DNA of 64,000 nt from Ureibacillus xyleni. GTDB taxonomy: Bacteria > Bacillota > Bacilli > Bacillales_A > Planococcaceae. Positions 34,347-44,149 of this stretch are shown here, in pieces. Both the position numbers and the translations under genes were made by a program. Each line of letters opens with the position of its first letter. The stretch's first letter is position 1. The notes beneath the pieces are model-generated. The model had not been told where the DNA came from, searched no databases, and saw only the letters and a list, made by a program, of their open reading frames with translations. The stretch spans positions 222,121 to 286,120 of the forward strand of contig NZ_OBMQ01000004.1 of the NCBI RefSeq assembly GCF_900217795.1. The letters run 5' to 3'.

Positions 34347-35003
34347 ATGAGTCAAGCAAGTCTTTACAAAAAATCTTATTTTGATCTTTTAGGGGAATTT
34401 AGTGAATTGGCGCCCGATGCATTTAAAGCATTTGTTGCATTTGACAAAAAGGCGTTAGCTGCAGGGGAATTACCAGTGAAATTAAAAGAGTTAATTGCCG
34501 TTGCTGTCGCACACACAACAGGCTGTCCGTATTGCATTGATGTTCATACAAAAGCAGTAAAAAAAGCAGAAGCCACAAAGGAAGAAGTCGCAGAGGCTAT
34601 CATGGTGGCGACGGCTTTAAAAGCGGGTTCAGCTTTAGCTCATGGTGTTAATGCGCTGAATACGTATGATGAAAGCGCTGACGACGAATTGTATAAAGCG
34701 GAATATTTTAAACGATTAGGCGAATTTTCAAAGCTTAACGGTGATTGCTTCGAAGCATTTATCGCCTTTGACCAGCAAGCACTAAAAGCAGGATTCTTAA
34801 GCGTCAAGGAAAAGGAGCTTATCGCGGTGGCAGTGGCGCATACAACAGGGTGCCCGTACTGCATCGACCTACACACAAAGAACGCCAAAAAAGCGGACGC
34901 GTCCAAGGAAGAAATCGCAGAAGCTATTCTAGTTGCAACGGCATTAAAAGCAGGCTCAGCACTCGCGCATGGGGTGAATGCGTTACTGGCGTATGATAAA
35001 TAA
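34347..35003 (+). CDS. Tandem AhpD-like carboxymuconolactone decarboxylase protein
   Basis: Two near-repeats of an AhpD/CMD domain in one chain: residues about 1-105 and 113-218. Each carries KELIAVAVAHTTGCPYCID with the CxxC pair and a following His. Single-domain relatives act as alkylhydroperoxidase partners or thiol-disulfide enzymes. The two halves remain very alike, which suggests duplication within the gene. The ATG at 34347 follows GGGGGAG. A short palindrome upstream may bind a redox regulator. Confidence 0.88.
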   Translation: MSQASLYKKSYFDLLGEFSELAPDAFKAFVAFDKKALAAGELPVKLKELIAVAVAHTTGCPYCIDVHTKAVKKAEATKEEVAEAIMVATALKAGSALAHGVNALNTYDESADDELYKAEYFKRLGEFSKLNGDCFEAFIAFDQQALKAGFLSVKEKELIAVAVAHTTGCPYCIDLHTKNAKKADASKEEIAEAILVATALKAGSALAHGVNALLAYDK

Positions 35004-35114
35004 ATATAATCTAGCGTCTTCCATAATGGGGGACGCAATTTCTTTCTTGCAACCATCTAATCAAAAATAAATGGTAAACTTATAGATGAGTGATTGAAAG
35101 GAAGTCGAAAGTGA

Positions 35115-36063
35115 ATGAAGTCTAGTATATTTAATTTTCTTGGGGATTTTTCGAGCACGCTAAAAGAGTTGGCATTTAAGTGTGGAGGACCTTTTATGGG
35201 AACAACCCCAAGCAGCCGTGATGAATGCGCGTTTGTTTGGAGAAACATTAGTAAACATGATTTTTGAGCAAGAAAATATGAATGAAGTGTACCCGCTGAA
35301 ACAGTGGGAGAAGATTAATCGATTGTATAACCATGACATTATTCAAGATGACATGTTTAAAAGATTCGAATACATACGAAAAAACGGCAATATTGCAGTG
35401 CATCAAATTACCGATTTGGATCTAGAAGTAGCAAAACAAGCCCATCAGTTCATTTTTGATCTGGGGGTTTGGTATACGGAAGTATATTTCAGCTATGAAT
35501 TTACAGCCCCTGTATACGAATTGCCCGCTAAACAAATACAAGAGCCTCAGATTTTTCAGGAATGGATGGAAGAACATCAGAAGAAGATCGCCGAAATTGA
35601 AAAACAACTAGAAGAACTAAAACTAGAGAAACAACAAATTTCAGGCAAAGAAGAGAACAAAATTAAAACTCAAAAAGCTCCTAAAGATGAACGAACGGTC
35701 CCGCTAGAACAATTTAAAGATACATTTAAAAAAGCAAATTTCGATTGGAAGAAGACAACGAAAAAAGCTGCCGAATTCAAACATATGGAGTTTGAGGAAA
35801 GAGATGCAGAGGCATATGTCTATCTAATCGATAATGTAATGCCTACAATCGTTGTTCATCCGACGTTGATTGCAAAGGAACCGGAGCTTGAAGAAATGGC
35901 ATCGGACCCAATGAAAAGCACGGCATTAACAAAGTTTCCAAAAAAGATTGAGGAGAACACAATGAAATCGAATTTTGGCCATCCTTTTACATTTCAAACG
36001 AATGGCGATCTAGAAGCAATATTACTTCGAATTGGTGAAGTCCTACAAGCTAGAACTCAGTAA
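35115..36063 (+). pseudogene. DUF4145-type protein gene with N-terminal frameshift
   Basis: From ATG 35115 the frame reads KSSIFNFLGDFSSTLKELAFK. At 35181 one extra base puts it out of phase, and the continuation VEDLLWEQPQAAVMNARLF lies in the next frame up to 36063. Joined, they give the normal start of the DUF4145 domain, known from restriction-endonuclease R subunits. After the domain come an acidic coiled coil (EEHQKKIAEIEKQLEELKLE) and a lysine-rich C-terminal region. A GTG at 35182 could rescue a shortened protein. Real mutation and sequencing error cannot be told apart here. Confidence 0.75.
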
Positions 36064-36143
36064 TCGCGCGGCGTTTCTACAATAAGTGGAGGCGCTTTTT
36101 ACTATCAGGCGTGGCATAGTAATAAAAGGTAGGGGGAGATAAA

Positions 36144-36566
36144 ATGATGAGAAAGGAAATTGAAGAGTTATTAAAGAAAGAGGGTTATTACCCTTTAACA
36201 ACCTCATTATGGAACTCATTTAATTTTGAACAAACTAGACCAAATAATTGCCAAGAGTTTGAAAACAATATAAATATTATTGAATCTCATTTGCAGAATC
36301 AAAAAGGTGTATATGTATATGAAAACGCTTCAAAAGAAATTGTTTATATAGGTAAAGGAAAACCAATAAAAAAGCGAATAAAAAGTCATTATAATAAACT
36401 ATTAAAAGAAAAAGATGCTGATAATAGAGATACATTTTTCATAAATAATCAAGGTACTATGAAAATATATTGGAAAGAAATTGAAGAAGACGATGAGAGA
36501 GAAGTGATAGAACATTTACTTTCGTATTTGGTTAAGCCAAAATATAAAAAATGGAGGGCGATATAA
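36144..36566 (+). CDS. GIY-YIG nuclease domain protein
   Basis: 140 residues. The C-terminal two thirds is a GIY-YIG domain: GVYVYENASKEIVYIGKGKP with the following KKRIKSHY helix. The N-terminal 50 residues are helical and unassigned. Probably a DNA-cutting or DNA-repair enzyme, but no partner gene is adjacent apart from the frameshifted DUF4145 gene upstream. AGGGGGAG precedes the ATG. Confidence 0.75.
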   Translation: MMRKEIEELLKKEGYYPLTTSLWNSFNFEQTRPNNCQEFENNINIIESHLQNQKGVYVYENASKEIVYIGKGKPIKKRIKSHYNKLLKEKDADNRDTFFINNQGTMKIYWKEIEEDDEREVIEHLLSYLVKPKYKKWRAI

Positions 36567-36970
36567 TTTGTTCACTTAACTAAGATTCGAAAATAATATA
36601 ACTGTGATTTTAATAAATTATCAACCCACATTACTATATCGCAACAGGATACTACGGGGGATGTAATTTCGATATTGTTTTGGTTTAATTACTATAGTTT
36701 TATTTTTATAGAAAAGGCAACTTCTTCCTAAAGGATGACCAAAATGCAGTAAGATGAATTTATTATGAGTTACTTTTTTTCAAGAATTACATTGTGCTTT
36801 TTCCATTTGATTATGAAAAAAGAATATCAACACATAGAAAATATGAGTAACCAATTCATCTCAAAGTTACCCTCCCCATATACAAATTAAGAAAACCTTA
36901 AGATTTCCCCTATGTATTTCTTAAACTCTCTTCCTTAATCTAGGTATTGACTAGAAAAGGGGAGAGCATT
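36567..36970. other. Gene-free spacer before the carboxypeptidase
   Basis: About 400 AT-rich bases with no gene. Near 36890-36935 lie TTAAG-type direct repeats (TTAAGAAAACCTTAAG, then TTCTTAAAC), a pattern reminiscent of OmpR-family response-regulator sites. Nothing else stands out. Confidence 0.4.
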
Positions 36971-37747
36971 TTGAAAAAAATAATGGTTGCAGCACTTATC
37001 ATCTTATTAAGTTATTTCTTCTTTTTTGAGGAATCTCCAACTTTAGAGAAGGAACTTTCGATACATGACAATTCCATTCATACTGGTAGATTAATATTAA
37101 TCAATAAGGAAACAAAACTTCAACAGGATCCAACGAACTTAACGGTGATTCCAACCACTTTTGCAAGTAATGTACTCGTGGATACTGAATATTATCTTGA
37201 ACAGGATATCTTAGAACCTTTACAACAAATGTTTAACGCAGCTGAAATCGATGGCATCCATCATTTTAGAATCAACAGTGCTTATCGTAGTGAACAATTA
37301 CAACTGCAGTTATATGAGGAAAATGGCAGCGATTATGCTCAACCTCCAGGATTCAGTGAGCATCAGACAGGGCTTGCTGTAGATATTGGCTCGACTCAAG
37401 GAACAATGGAGAATGCACCTGAAGCGGCATGGCTTGCAAAAAACGCTGCCAACTTCGGCTTTATTTTACGCTATCCTGCAAATAAAGTGCATGTGACGGG
37501 GATTTCATTTGAACCTTGGCATTACCGTTACGTAGGTTTGCCACACAGTATTATCATGCAGGAGAGGGACCTTACTTTAGAAGAATATCTTGAGTTTTTA
37601 AAACAAGAAAAAGAATACGCTCAACAGGTAAATGGTGTCAATTATTTCATTCAATATGTGGAAGAATTAGAGAATCCCGATACCAATTATTTTGACATAT
37701 CAGGGGACAATCAAAATGGCTATATCCTTACATCTGTAGTGAAATAA
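36971..37747 (+). CDS. VanY-type D-alanyl-D-alanine carboxypeptidase
   Basis: Peptidase family M15B. A signal anchor (residues 4-18) places it outside the membrane. The zinc and catalytic motifs are FRINSAYRS, GFSEHQTGLAVDIG (SxHxxGxAxD) and FEPWHYRYVG. It would trim the terminal D-Ala from peptidoglycan stem peptides; VanY-type enzymes are also part of glycopeptide resistance clusters, but no vanHAX genes are here. TTG at 36971 has GGGGAG seven bases upstream. Confidence 0.9.
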   Translation: MKKIMVAALIILLSYFFFFEESPTLEKELSIHDNSIHTGRLILINKETKLQQDPTNLTVIPTTFASNVLVDTEYYLEQDILEPLQQMFNAAEIDGIHHFRINSAYRSEQLQLQLYEENGSDYAQPPGFSEHQTGLAVDIGSTQGTMENAPEAAWLAKNAANFGFILRYPANKVHVTGISFEPWHYRYVGLPHSIIMQERDLTLEEYLEFLKQEKEYAQQVNGVNYFIQYVEELENPDTNYFDISGDNQNGYILTSVVK

Positions 37748-37780
37748 AAAACGAATTCCAGCCATTGGAATTCGTTTTTT
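37746..37780. terminator. Bidirectional terminator
   Basis: CGAATTCCA pairs with TGGAATTCG between A6 and T6 tracts, serving the convergent VanY-like and EamA genes. Confidence 0.85.
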
Positions 37781-37784
37781 CATC

Positions 37785-38729
37785 CTAATGTAAAACTTTC
37801 GACCCTTCAACCGATTGATTGAACTTTTTCCCCAAAAGTGGCTTCTTAAATTTAAACTGAGCTATTAATACACCTAGCATGATAAGAATTGCCCCGACGT
37901 ATCCTTTTGCTGGAAGAATTTCTCCGATAAACAAAAACGCAAATAACGCTGCAAAAACGGGTTCAAGTGAAAAGATAAGGCCTGTGTGCGTTGGCGTAGT
38001 ATGTTTTTGTGCGACCGCTTGCCCGATAAACCCAATTGCACTACATAAAACACTTAATGCCATAATTGAAACCCATGCTTCGGTTGTGCTTGGGAGATGG
38101 GGCTCTTCGAAAAGAAACGAAAATACGAGTCCCCAAACACCTGCAACGCCCAATTGTAAAATCCCAAGGGTAATCGAATCAACATTTTTTGTAAATTTAT
38201 CTGTAAAAATAATTTGTGTTGCGTAGAAGATTGCACCTAAAATAATCAGGTAATCTCCAGAATTTATAGTTAAATGGTGATTTAATGTTAATAGAGCGAT
38301 CCCTAATAACGCAATCCCAACGCCAAAAATAACTTTTTTCTCTGGCTTTATTTTGAAGAATAGCGCTAATAACATTGGGACAAATACAACGGAAAGACTA
38401 AATAAAAACCCTGCATTTGAGACACTCGTAAAGTTTAATCCGAATGTTACAGTCGACATCACTAAAAATAAGAGGGTACCTAATATAAAACCGTAAAAGA
38501 ACGTTTTAAAATTCATTTGAATTAAACGCTTATAAAATAAAGCTCCGGCTAAAATAAAGGCGATGCCAAAACGTAGTGCTACCAAATTAAACCCTTCAAA
38601 AGAATCGAGACCCATCTTCATAAACAAATAAGATGACCCCCAAAACATCGTCACAATCAGCATCATGAAATTCGCTTTTAATTGAGTGTCTGACCCAATC
38701 GAATTTCTAGAAAAATTATTCCCATTCAT
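37785..38729 (-). CDS. EamA-family (DMT) transporter
   Basis: Ten-helix drug/metabolite transporter of 314 residues made of two EamA repeats. The first repeat has MTVTMFWGSSYLFMKMG-like sequence (FWGSSYLFMK) and the second ends FLFIGEILPAKGYVGAILI. Exports an unknown metabolite. It diverges from a LysR gene across 124 bp, its probable regulator. This is the second exporter/LysR pair in the window. Confidence 0.9.
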   Translation of the reverse strand: MNGNNFSRNSIGSDTQLKANFMMLIVTMFWGSSYLFMKMGLDSFEGFNLVALRFGIAFILAGALFYKRLIQMNFKTFFYGFILGTLLFLVMSTVTFGLNFTSVSNAGFLFSLSVVFVPMLLALFFKIKPEKKVIFGVGIALLGIALLTLNHHLTINSGDYLIILGAIFYATQIIFTDKFTKNVDSITLGILQLGVAGVWGLVFSFLFEEPHLPSTTEAWVSIMALSVLCSAIGFIGQAVAQKHTTPTHTGLIFSLEPVFAALFAFLFIGEILPAKGYVGAILIMLGVLIAQFKFKKPLLGKKFNQSVEGSKVLH

Positions 38730-38853
38730 TTACTTCATCACCCATTCTATACCAAGTTGAATAATTTTAAGTATAATTGTAAAGTTAGCATAAGAAAAAT
38801 GAATGTTTTTGAATGTTAATATGAAAAAGTTTCATGCAAAAGGAGTGGTTGAA

Positions 38854-39732
38854 TTGTCTCTTGTTAAGTTTGAGATATTTAGTACCGTCGTGGAGTTGGG
38901 AAGCATTACGAGAGCAGGTGAAAAACTTGGTTTAAGTCAATCTGCTGTGAGTCATGCCATTACAAGCCTTGAATCAGAATGGAACTTTTCTATACTCAAT
39001 CGGGGACGCTCTGGTATCCAATTGACCAGTAATGGGGAACGCGTCTTAAAATACATACGTGAAATACTAAGGTGGAACGAAGAAATGGCACAAGAAATCG
39101 CGAATATCAATGGGCTGGAAATTGGTACTGTACGGATTGGAACGATTTCAAGTGTATCCATTCACTGGCTACCTGAAATTATGAAAATATTTAATGAAAA
39201 TCATCCTTCGATTGAAATTAAACTGTTAGAAGGGGATTATGATGACATCGAACATTGGATCACAACGGGTTTAGTTGATTTTGGTTTTGTGTCTCTGCCG
39301 ACGTCGAAACATCTGGAGGCAATCCCACTAAAAAAGGATAGAATGCTCTGTGTTCTCTCATGTGAACATCCGCTTGCCGACCAGAATGAAATACGTTTTG
39401 AAAGCATTCAAGATGAGCCTTTAATCAAGCCGAAAAAGGGGAGTGATAATGATCTAATCCGAATTTTAAAAGAAAATAAGGTGACCCCTAATATAAAATT
39501 TGAACTGTCAGATGACCAAGCCATGATTTCAATGGTTGAAAATGGGATGGGAATTAGTATACTTCCGGAAATGGTGTTACATCGTGTCCCATCGAACGTT
39601 AAAACGCTTAAGTTAGAGGGAGAAAATTTTCGTACAATTGGCATTGCTTCTACCTCTTTTAAAACTCTTGCCCCAGCTACGAAAAAATTTATTACATATC
39701 TGAAATCATGGCTAGGTGAGACGTCATCTTAA
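38854..39732 (+). CDS. LysR-family transcriptional regulator
   Basis: N-terminal winged HTH (VVELGSITRAGEKLGLSQSA, then VSHAITSLE) and a substrate-binding domain from about residue 88. Predicted to control itself and the divergent EamA transporter in response to a small ligand. TTG at 38854 is chosen because AAAGGAG lies eight bases upstream; upstream in-frame ATGs have no site. Confidence 0.88.
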   Translation: MSLVKFEIFSTVVELGSITRAGEKLGLSQSAVSHAITSLESEWNFSILNRGRSGIQLTSNGERVLKYIREILRWNEEMAQEIANINGLEIGTVRIGTISSVSIHWLPEIMKIFNENHPSIEIKLLEGDYDDIEHWITTGLVDFGFVSLPTSKHLEAIPLKKDRMLCVLSCEHPLADQNEIRFESIQDEPLIKPKKGSDNDLIRILKENKVTPNIKFELSDDQAMISMVENGMGISILPEMVLHRVPSNVKTLKLEGENFRTIGIASTSFKTLAPATKKFITYLKSWLGETSS

Positions 39733-39854
39733 AACAATTTAGCTTAACGCATTAATGTTTCCACACCCTACCACAAGACCGTAAAAATACAGATTGGGTG
39801 GACCTTTTGAAATGCGTGCAGAAATGTAAAAATGTTACCAAGGGGATGAATGGA

Positions 39855-41303
39855 GTGTTTAACGATTTTCAAATTACGGAAGGCCGTCCTGTCTATATTC
39901 AATTGAAAGAATATTTAAAAAGAATGATCACTAACGGGCATTTACTTGAGCACCAAAAGCTTCCATCCACTCGTGAACTTAGTAGTTTATTGTCCATTAG
40001 CCGAAACACTGTTCTAACAGCTTATGCGGATTTGGAACAAGAAGGACTTATCTATGCGGTAAAGGGAAAGGGAAACTTTGTAAGTCGTGTTGAGACCTTT
40101 AAATCCCCAACCATCCAGTTCGATTGGACGAAAAAAGTCAACGAGCAAACACTACTGGCAGAAGAACTGGATCTGATGAAACATCGTGTGCGCTGGAACA
40201 AGGAAATGATTTCATTTACAAGTATCGCGCCCGATGAAAAACTTTTTGATGTAGAAAATTTTAAAAGAGCTTTTTTAAATCGGCTGTCCGTTGAAGGAGA
40301 CATCGTTCTGAACTATGGCTATGCAAAAGGCTATAAACCACTGATTGACCACTTGCTTCACTACATGGAAATTAAAGGGGTAGACACTAGCAATAAAGAT
40401 ATTTTAATTACCAATGGATTTACGGAAGGTCTAGACATTATTTTATCCGCTTTCAATAAAAAAAGCGGCCGTGTACTTTGTGAAAATCCAACGAATGATT
40501 CTGCTCTCAAGCTCTTTCGATTACATGGCTTCGAAATAGATGGAATTGAAATGGAAGATGACGGTATCAATGTTCGTCAGCTCGAAACGTGCTTATCAAA
40601 AAATGAATATGATTTTGCATACTTCATTCCGTCTTATCATAATCCAACTGGAATCGTAACGTCCTCACAAAAAAGGAAAGAACTCATGGATTTGTTTTCT
40701 GCCTATCAGCTTCCAATTATAGAAAATGGATTTAATGAAGAATTACGTTACTCAGGGTCACATCTTGCATCATTAGCATCCTTCGCCGGACAAAGCAATC
40801 ATGTGATTTATATTAGCAGCTTTTCTAAAGTTCTTTTTCCGGGCTTACGGATCGGCTGGATATTAGCAGACAAAGAGCTAATTTACTACCTAGAAAGTAT
40901 GAAACGAGCTCGAACCATTCATACGTCTACATTAGATCAAGCTGTGTTATACCAATATTTGCATGATGGATACTTTGAGAAGTATTTAAAAAAAGCGAAA
41001 TCGGTCTATAAGAAAAAGTATGAATTAACGGTTTATTATTGTAAGAAATTTATTCCGTTCAAACGAATCACTGGTGACGGTGGACTTCATCTATTTATAG
41101 AACTAGAAAACCATATTGATACTCGAGAGCTTTTAGAAAAATGTTCTCAAAGGGGCGTTGTTTTCTTACCAGGTAATGTGTTCCATACAGACAACAGTGG
41201 ACACCATACGTTACGATTAGGATTTTCGAGGCTGACAGATAGTGAGATTATTCAGGGCATTCAAATCATCGGGGACACGATAAAAAAACATTATGGAGGC
41301 TAA
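39855..41303 (+). CDS. MocR-family (GntR-HTH/aminotransferase) regulator, DdlR-like
   Basis: An N-terminal GntR winged HTH (residues about 10-75; LPSTRELSSLLSISRNTVLT) is fused to a fold-type I aminotransferase domain. The PLP lysine is in ISSFSKVLFPGLRIG, with SYHNPTG upstream. It starts the unit in which D-Ala-D-Ala ligase begins three bases after its stop. MocR regulators of ddl (DdlR) are known in Brevibacillus, so control of ddl through D-Ala or PLP sensing is likely. GTG 39855 follows AAGGGG at nine bases; starts further upstream are possible. Confidence 0.87.
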   Translation: MFNDFQITEGRPVYIQLKEYLKRMITNGHLLEHQKLPSTRELSSLLSISRNTVLTAYADLEQEGLIYAVKGKGNFVSRVETFKSPTIQFDWTKKVNEQTLLAEELDLMKHRVRWNKEMISFTSIAPDEKLFDVENFKRAFLNRLSVEGDIVLNYGYAKGYKPLIDHLLHYMEIKGVDTSNKDILITNGFTEGLDIILSAFNKKSGRVLCENPTNDSALKLFRLHGFEIDGIEMEDDGINVRQLETCLSKNEYDFAYFIPSYHNPTGIVTSSQKRKELMDLFSAYQLPIIENGFNEELRYSGSHLASLASFAGQSNHVIYISSFSKVLFPGLRIGWILADKELIYYLESMKRARTIHTSTLDQAVLYQYLHDGYFEKYLKKAKSVYKKKYELTVYYCKKFIPFKRITGDGGLHLFIELENHIDTRELLEKCSQRGVVFLPGNVFHTDNSGHHTLRLGFSRLTDSEIIQGIQIIGDTIKKHYGG

Positions 41304-41306
41304 AAA

Positions 41307-42218
41307 ATGAGAGTTGGTGTCATTATGGGGGGAATTTCTTCCGAGAAACAAGTTTCAATCATGACAGGGAAAGAAATGATTGCCCATTTAGATAAAAATA
41401 AATATGAAATTGTACCAATCCACTTAGAGAACAAAGAAGACTTAGTGGAAAAAGTGGAAAATCTCGACATTGCGCTACTAGCACTGCATGGCAAATTCGG
41501 TGAGGATGGCACGATACAAGGCGCTCTTGAAACGATGGGCGTTCCATATACAGGGAGCGGTATTCTGTCCAGCAGCTTATGCATGGATAAAAATCTTTCC
41601 AAAAAAATCATCCGTTATGAAGGCGTGAAAACAGCGGATTGGATTCACCTTACGAAATTTGAAGAACTTCAAATGGACGATGTAGAAAAAATGGGGTTCC
41701 CGCTCGTTGTAAAACCAAATTCAGGCGGTTCGAGTGTAGGCGTAAAACTTGTTTATGACAAAGAAACATTATTGCCAGCTATTGAGGAAGTATTCAAATG
41801 GGATGATGAAGTGATCATCGAAAAGTTTATTTCGGGTGATGAAATTACTGTTAGCATTTTAGATGGTAAGCTGTTACCCGTGATTTCGATTCGCCATCAA
41901 AGTGAATTTTTTGATTATACGTCCAAATACGATGATGCAGCTACTATTGAAGAGGTGGTCCAACTCCCTCCTGAAATACAATCCCGTGTCTCATCCGCTG
42001 CAATGACTTGCTTCAAATCATTGAAATGCAGTGTTTACGCCCGAGTTGACATGATGATAAAAGATGATATCCCTTATGTAATGGAAGTAAATACCCTGCC
42101 TGGAATGACGAAAAATAGTTTGTTGCCAAAAAGTGCAAAGGGAGCAGGGATTCCTTATCATAAGCTACTCGATTTAATCATCGAACATTCATTAAAAGTA
42201 AGGAGAAAGGGTGTTTAG
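41307..42218 (+). CDS. ddl: D-alanine--D-alanine ligase
   Basis: ATP-grasp enzyme joining two D-alanines for peptidoglycan precursors in the cytoplasm. The N-terminus (GVIMGGISSEKQVSIMTG), the ATP-binding FPLVVKPNSGGSSVGV and the C-terminal MEVNTLPGMT with Mg-binding Glu and Asn are intact. 303 residues, typical. GGAGG lies inside the end of the MocR gene. A terminator follows at 42247. Confidence 0.95.
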   Translation: MRVGVIMGGISSEKQVSIMTGKEMIAHLDKNKYEIVPIHLENKEDLVEKVENLDIALLALHGKFGEDGTIQGALETMGVPYTGSGILSSSLCMDKNLSKKIIRYEGVKTADWIHLTKFEELQMDDVEKMGFPLVVKPNSGGSSVGVKLVYDKETLLPAIEEVFKWDDEVIIEKFISGDEITVSILDGKLLPVISIRHQSEFFDYTSKYDDAATIEEVVQLPPEIQSRVSSAAMTCFKSLKCSVYARVDMMIKDDIPYVMEVNTLPGMTKNSLLPKSAKGAGIPYHKLLDLIIEHSLKVRRKGV

Positions 42219-42246
42219 ATCCCACAAACCCTCTGATAATTTACGA

Positions 42247-42279
42247 GAAACGGATTCTGATTTTAGGAATTCGTTTTTT
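42247..42279 (+). terminator. Terminator of the MocR-ddl operon
   Basis: AACGGATTC pairs with GAATTCGTT (one G-T pair), followed by T6. Confidence 0.75.
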
Positions 42280-42603
42280 GTTTTCGGGTCAAATAGCCCC
42301 CACCTTACTCTGTAAGATTAAGTACAAGTAAATGTACATTATGTCTTATTTAATAGAGTTTCATTTAAAATGTTACACATTAAATAAAAATTGCACATTA
42401 CTAAATACAAATTTAGTGATGGGCTTTTTATTTTCATTAACTTCCTTCATGTATATTTAAGGGGAAGGTTAGTTTAAGAAAAACACATTTTTATATCTCT
42501 ACTATAAAACACGAATTTGGGATTCAACATCGTTAGGTAGACGAAAGTTACCGTTATTGGTAAATTTATGTATATAGAATGCATTAGACAGGAGATAAAA
42601 CAT
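42280..42603. other. Spacer before the SLH protein, with an orphan terminator-like hairpin
   Basis: About 320 AT-rich bases without a gene. At 42393-42431 CATTACTAAAT can pair with ATTTAGTGATG, followed by GGGCTTTTTA, as if ending a short transcript. The rest is the leader of the SLH gene. Confidence 0.5.
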
Positions 42604-43797
42604 ATGAAATTACAATGGAAAACCGCTGCAATTAGTACACTACTAATTTCTGCACTAGCAGCACCAACAACTACATTTGCTGATTATCAGATAATACAAG
42701 CACCTGTAAATATGATCGCAAGTGCACAATTTAAAGACGTAAAAACGGATCACTACGCTTATGAAGCCATTCAATGGGCGCAAAGTAAGGGAATTATAAG
42801 TGGATATGGTGACGGCAGATTTGGACCAAGTGATACAGTTACTGAAGCACAATTTGCAAAAATGATTAGTAACTATTTTAATATTAAAGATTCGTATGGA
42901 AATCTTAATAAAACAACTAATTCTGCTCATTGGTCTGATAGTTCTTATGATGCATTAGCACAATATGCTGTTCCTTTAAATGGATACTTTGATAATACGA
43001 TTAGAAATCAACCAATCAAAAGAGGTTTAGTTGCTCAAGTATTGACTTATATAGCAGGTAATAGAACTGACTTGAAGGGTTCAATTGAGTTTTTATTAGA
43101 TAATAATGTAACTTCTGGTCAAAATCCTCAATTTAAAGATAGTGATTTAAATGCGTTCTTTGGATCAACTAATAATTTAACAAGAAGTCAAGTTGTTGCT
43201 TTTTTATATAGAATGGAACTTGGTGGATTAAATAATGTTAATGAAACAATTGAAAAACCAAATGGTGCAAGTATTAATGATGTTGCTGCAAATGGTAAAA
43301 AACGAGTTGATAGTACTTTAAGTCAAGGAACTACTAAGAGTGGTTCTGGACTTACTCTAAATACAAATAATAATGGTGGAGGTACTATATATAATCCGCC
43401 ATCTGAAACTAAGCTGACTGCGAATAAAGTAAGTGGTAGATTTATTGATAATATTAAAGAAGGACTAAGCTACTATACTCCATTAGAAGATGAATTCTCA
43501 ATTACGAACTCAAATGGTCCTATTTTTATGTATAAAGATAATATGGATACAAAAATGGAAACCAAACCTGGTTCAAAAACATATTTTACTGAAATTATTA
43601 GTGTAGACAGAGAATATTATAAGAGTAATAAAAAATATATTGCTAGTTTAGTAGTAGACGCTGGTTATGAATTAACTGAAAATGAAATTATTCAAAACTT
43701 AGATAAAGTATATAACACAGGTGATATTATTACGTATAAGAAATATAAATTTATTCAGTACAGTATGGGACATATATATATAGAAAAGCTTTATTGA
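42604..43797 (+). CDS. SLH-domain surface protein of unknown function
   Basis: A signal peptide (residues 1-26, ending TTTFA) precedes SLH domains at about 40-90 and 105-150 and a more degenerate third to 210. A Gly/Asn-rich linker and a 120-residue C-terminal domain without recognised motifs follow. It should be held on the cell wall by its SLH domains. The ATG at 42604 follows AGGAG at nine bases. Codon use is more AT-rich than its neighbours, so it may be a recent arrival. Confidence 0.85.
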   Translation: MKLQWKTAAISTLLISALAAPTTTFADYQIIQAPVNMIASAQFKDVKTDHYAYEAIQWAQSKGIISGYGDGRFGPSDTVTEAQFAKMISNYFNIKDSYGNLNKTTNSAHWSDSSYDALAQYAVPLNGYFDNTIRNQPIKRGLVAQVLTYIAGNRTDLKGSIEFLLDNNVTSGQNPQFKDSDLNAFFGSTNNLTRSQVVAFLYRMELGGLNNVNETIEKPNGASINDVAANGKKRVDSTLSQGTTKSGSGLTLNTNNNGGGTIYNPPSETKLTANKVSGRFIDNIKEGLSYYTPLEDEFSITNSNGPIFMYKDNMDTKMETKPGSKTYFTEIISVDREYYKSNKKYIASLVVDAGYELTENEIIQNLDKVYNTGDIITYKKYKFIQYSMGHIYIEKLY

Positions 43798-43808
43798 TTA
43801 GATATTAA

Positions 43809-43901
43809 TCTAGTGTACCAGTTACAAAAACAATTATTGCTAGTGTTTTTATTGTTTTGGTAGTAGAGGGATTCTTCTTATTAAAAGTTAAAGAGAAGTA
43901 A
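43809..43901 (+). pseudogene. C-terminal fragment of a membrane protein
   Basis: A 30-codon open stretch without a start encodes SVPVTKTIIASVFIVLVVEG and FFLLKVKEK, one hydrophobic helix plus a basic end, like the tail of a membrane protein. A stop lies immediately upstream in frame. Confidence 0.35.
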
Positions 43902-43975
43902 TCGTAGTTAATAAGTATTCCACAAACGGGCGCGATTGTGAAATAAACAAGTGATTGAGGTAATATGTTGTACAA

Positions 43976-44027
43976 AAAGGATAGATGTAAGCAGGTATAA
44001 CTCCTGTTCATCTATCCTTTCTTTTTT
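43976..44027 (+). terminator. Terminator hairpin after the SLH gene
   Basis: AAAGGATAGATG pairs perfectly with CATCTATCCTTT, followed by CTTTTTT. It probably ends the SLH transcript 180 bases upstream or an unseen small transcript; the spacer 43902-44149 holds nothing else recognised. Confidence 0.8.
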
Positions 44028-44149
44028 ACCCTATATAATGTTTGACATTAGAATAAAACATTTTATTAAAGGGCTTCTTAATTATTTTTGACTTTGAATA
44101 AAATACTAAAGATAGGGGCTTAATAATTCAGGGCTTACTTCATTTTAGT

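Noticed and set aside
36971..42218. Vancomycin resistance cluster (VanY-like plus Ddl-like genes)
   Set aside because: The ligase looks like ordinary Ddl, no vanH, vanX or VanRS is present, and the two genes are in separate units.
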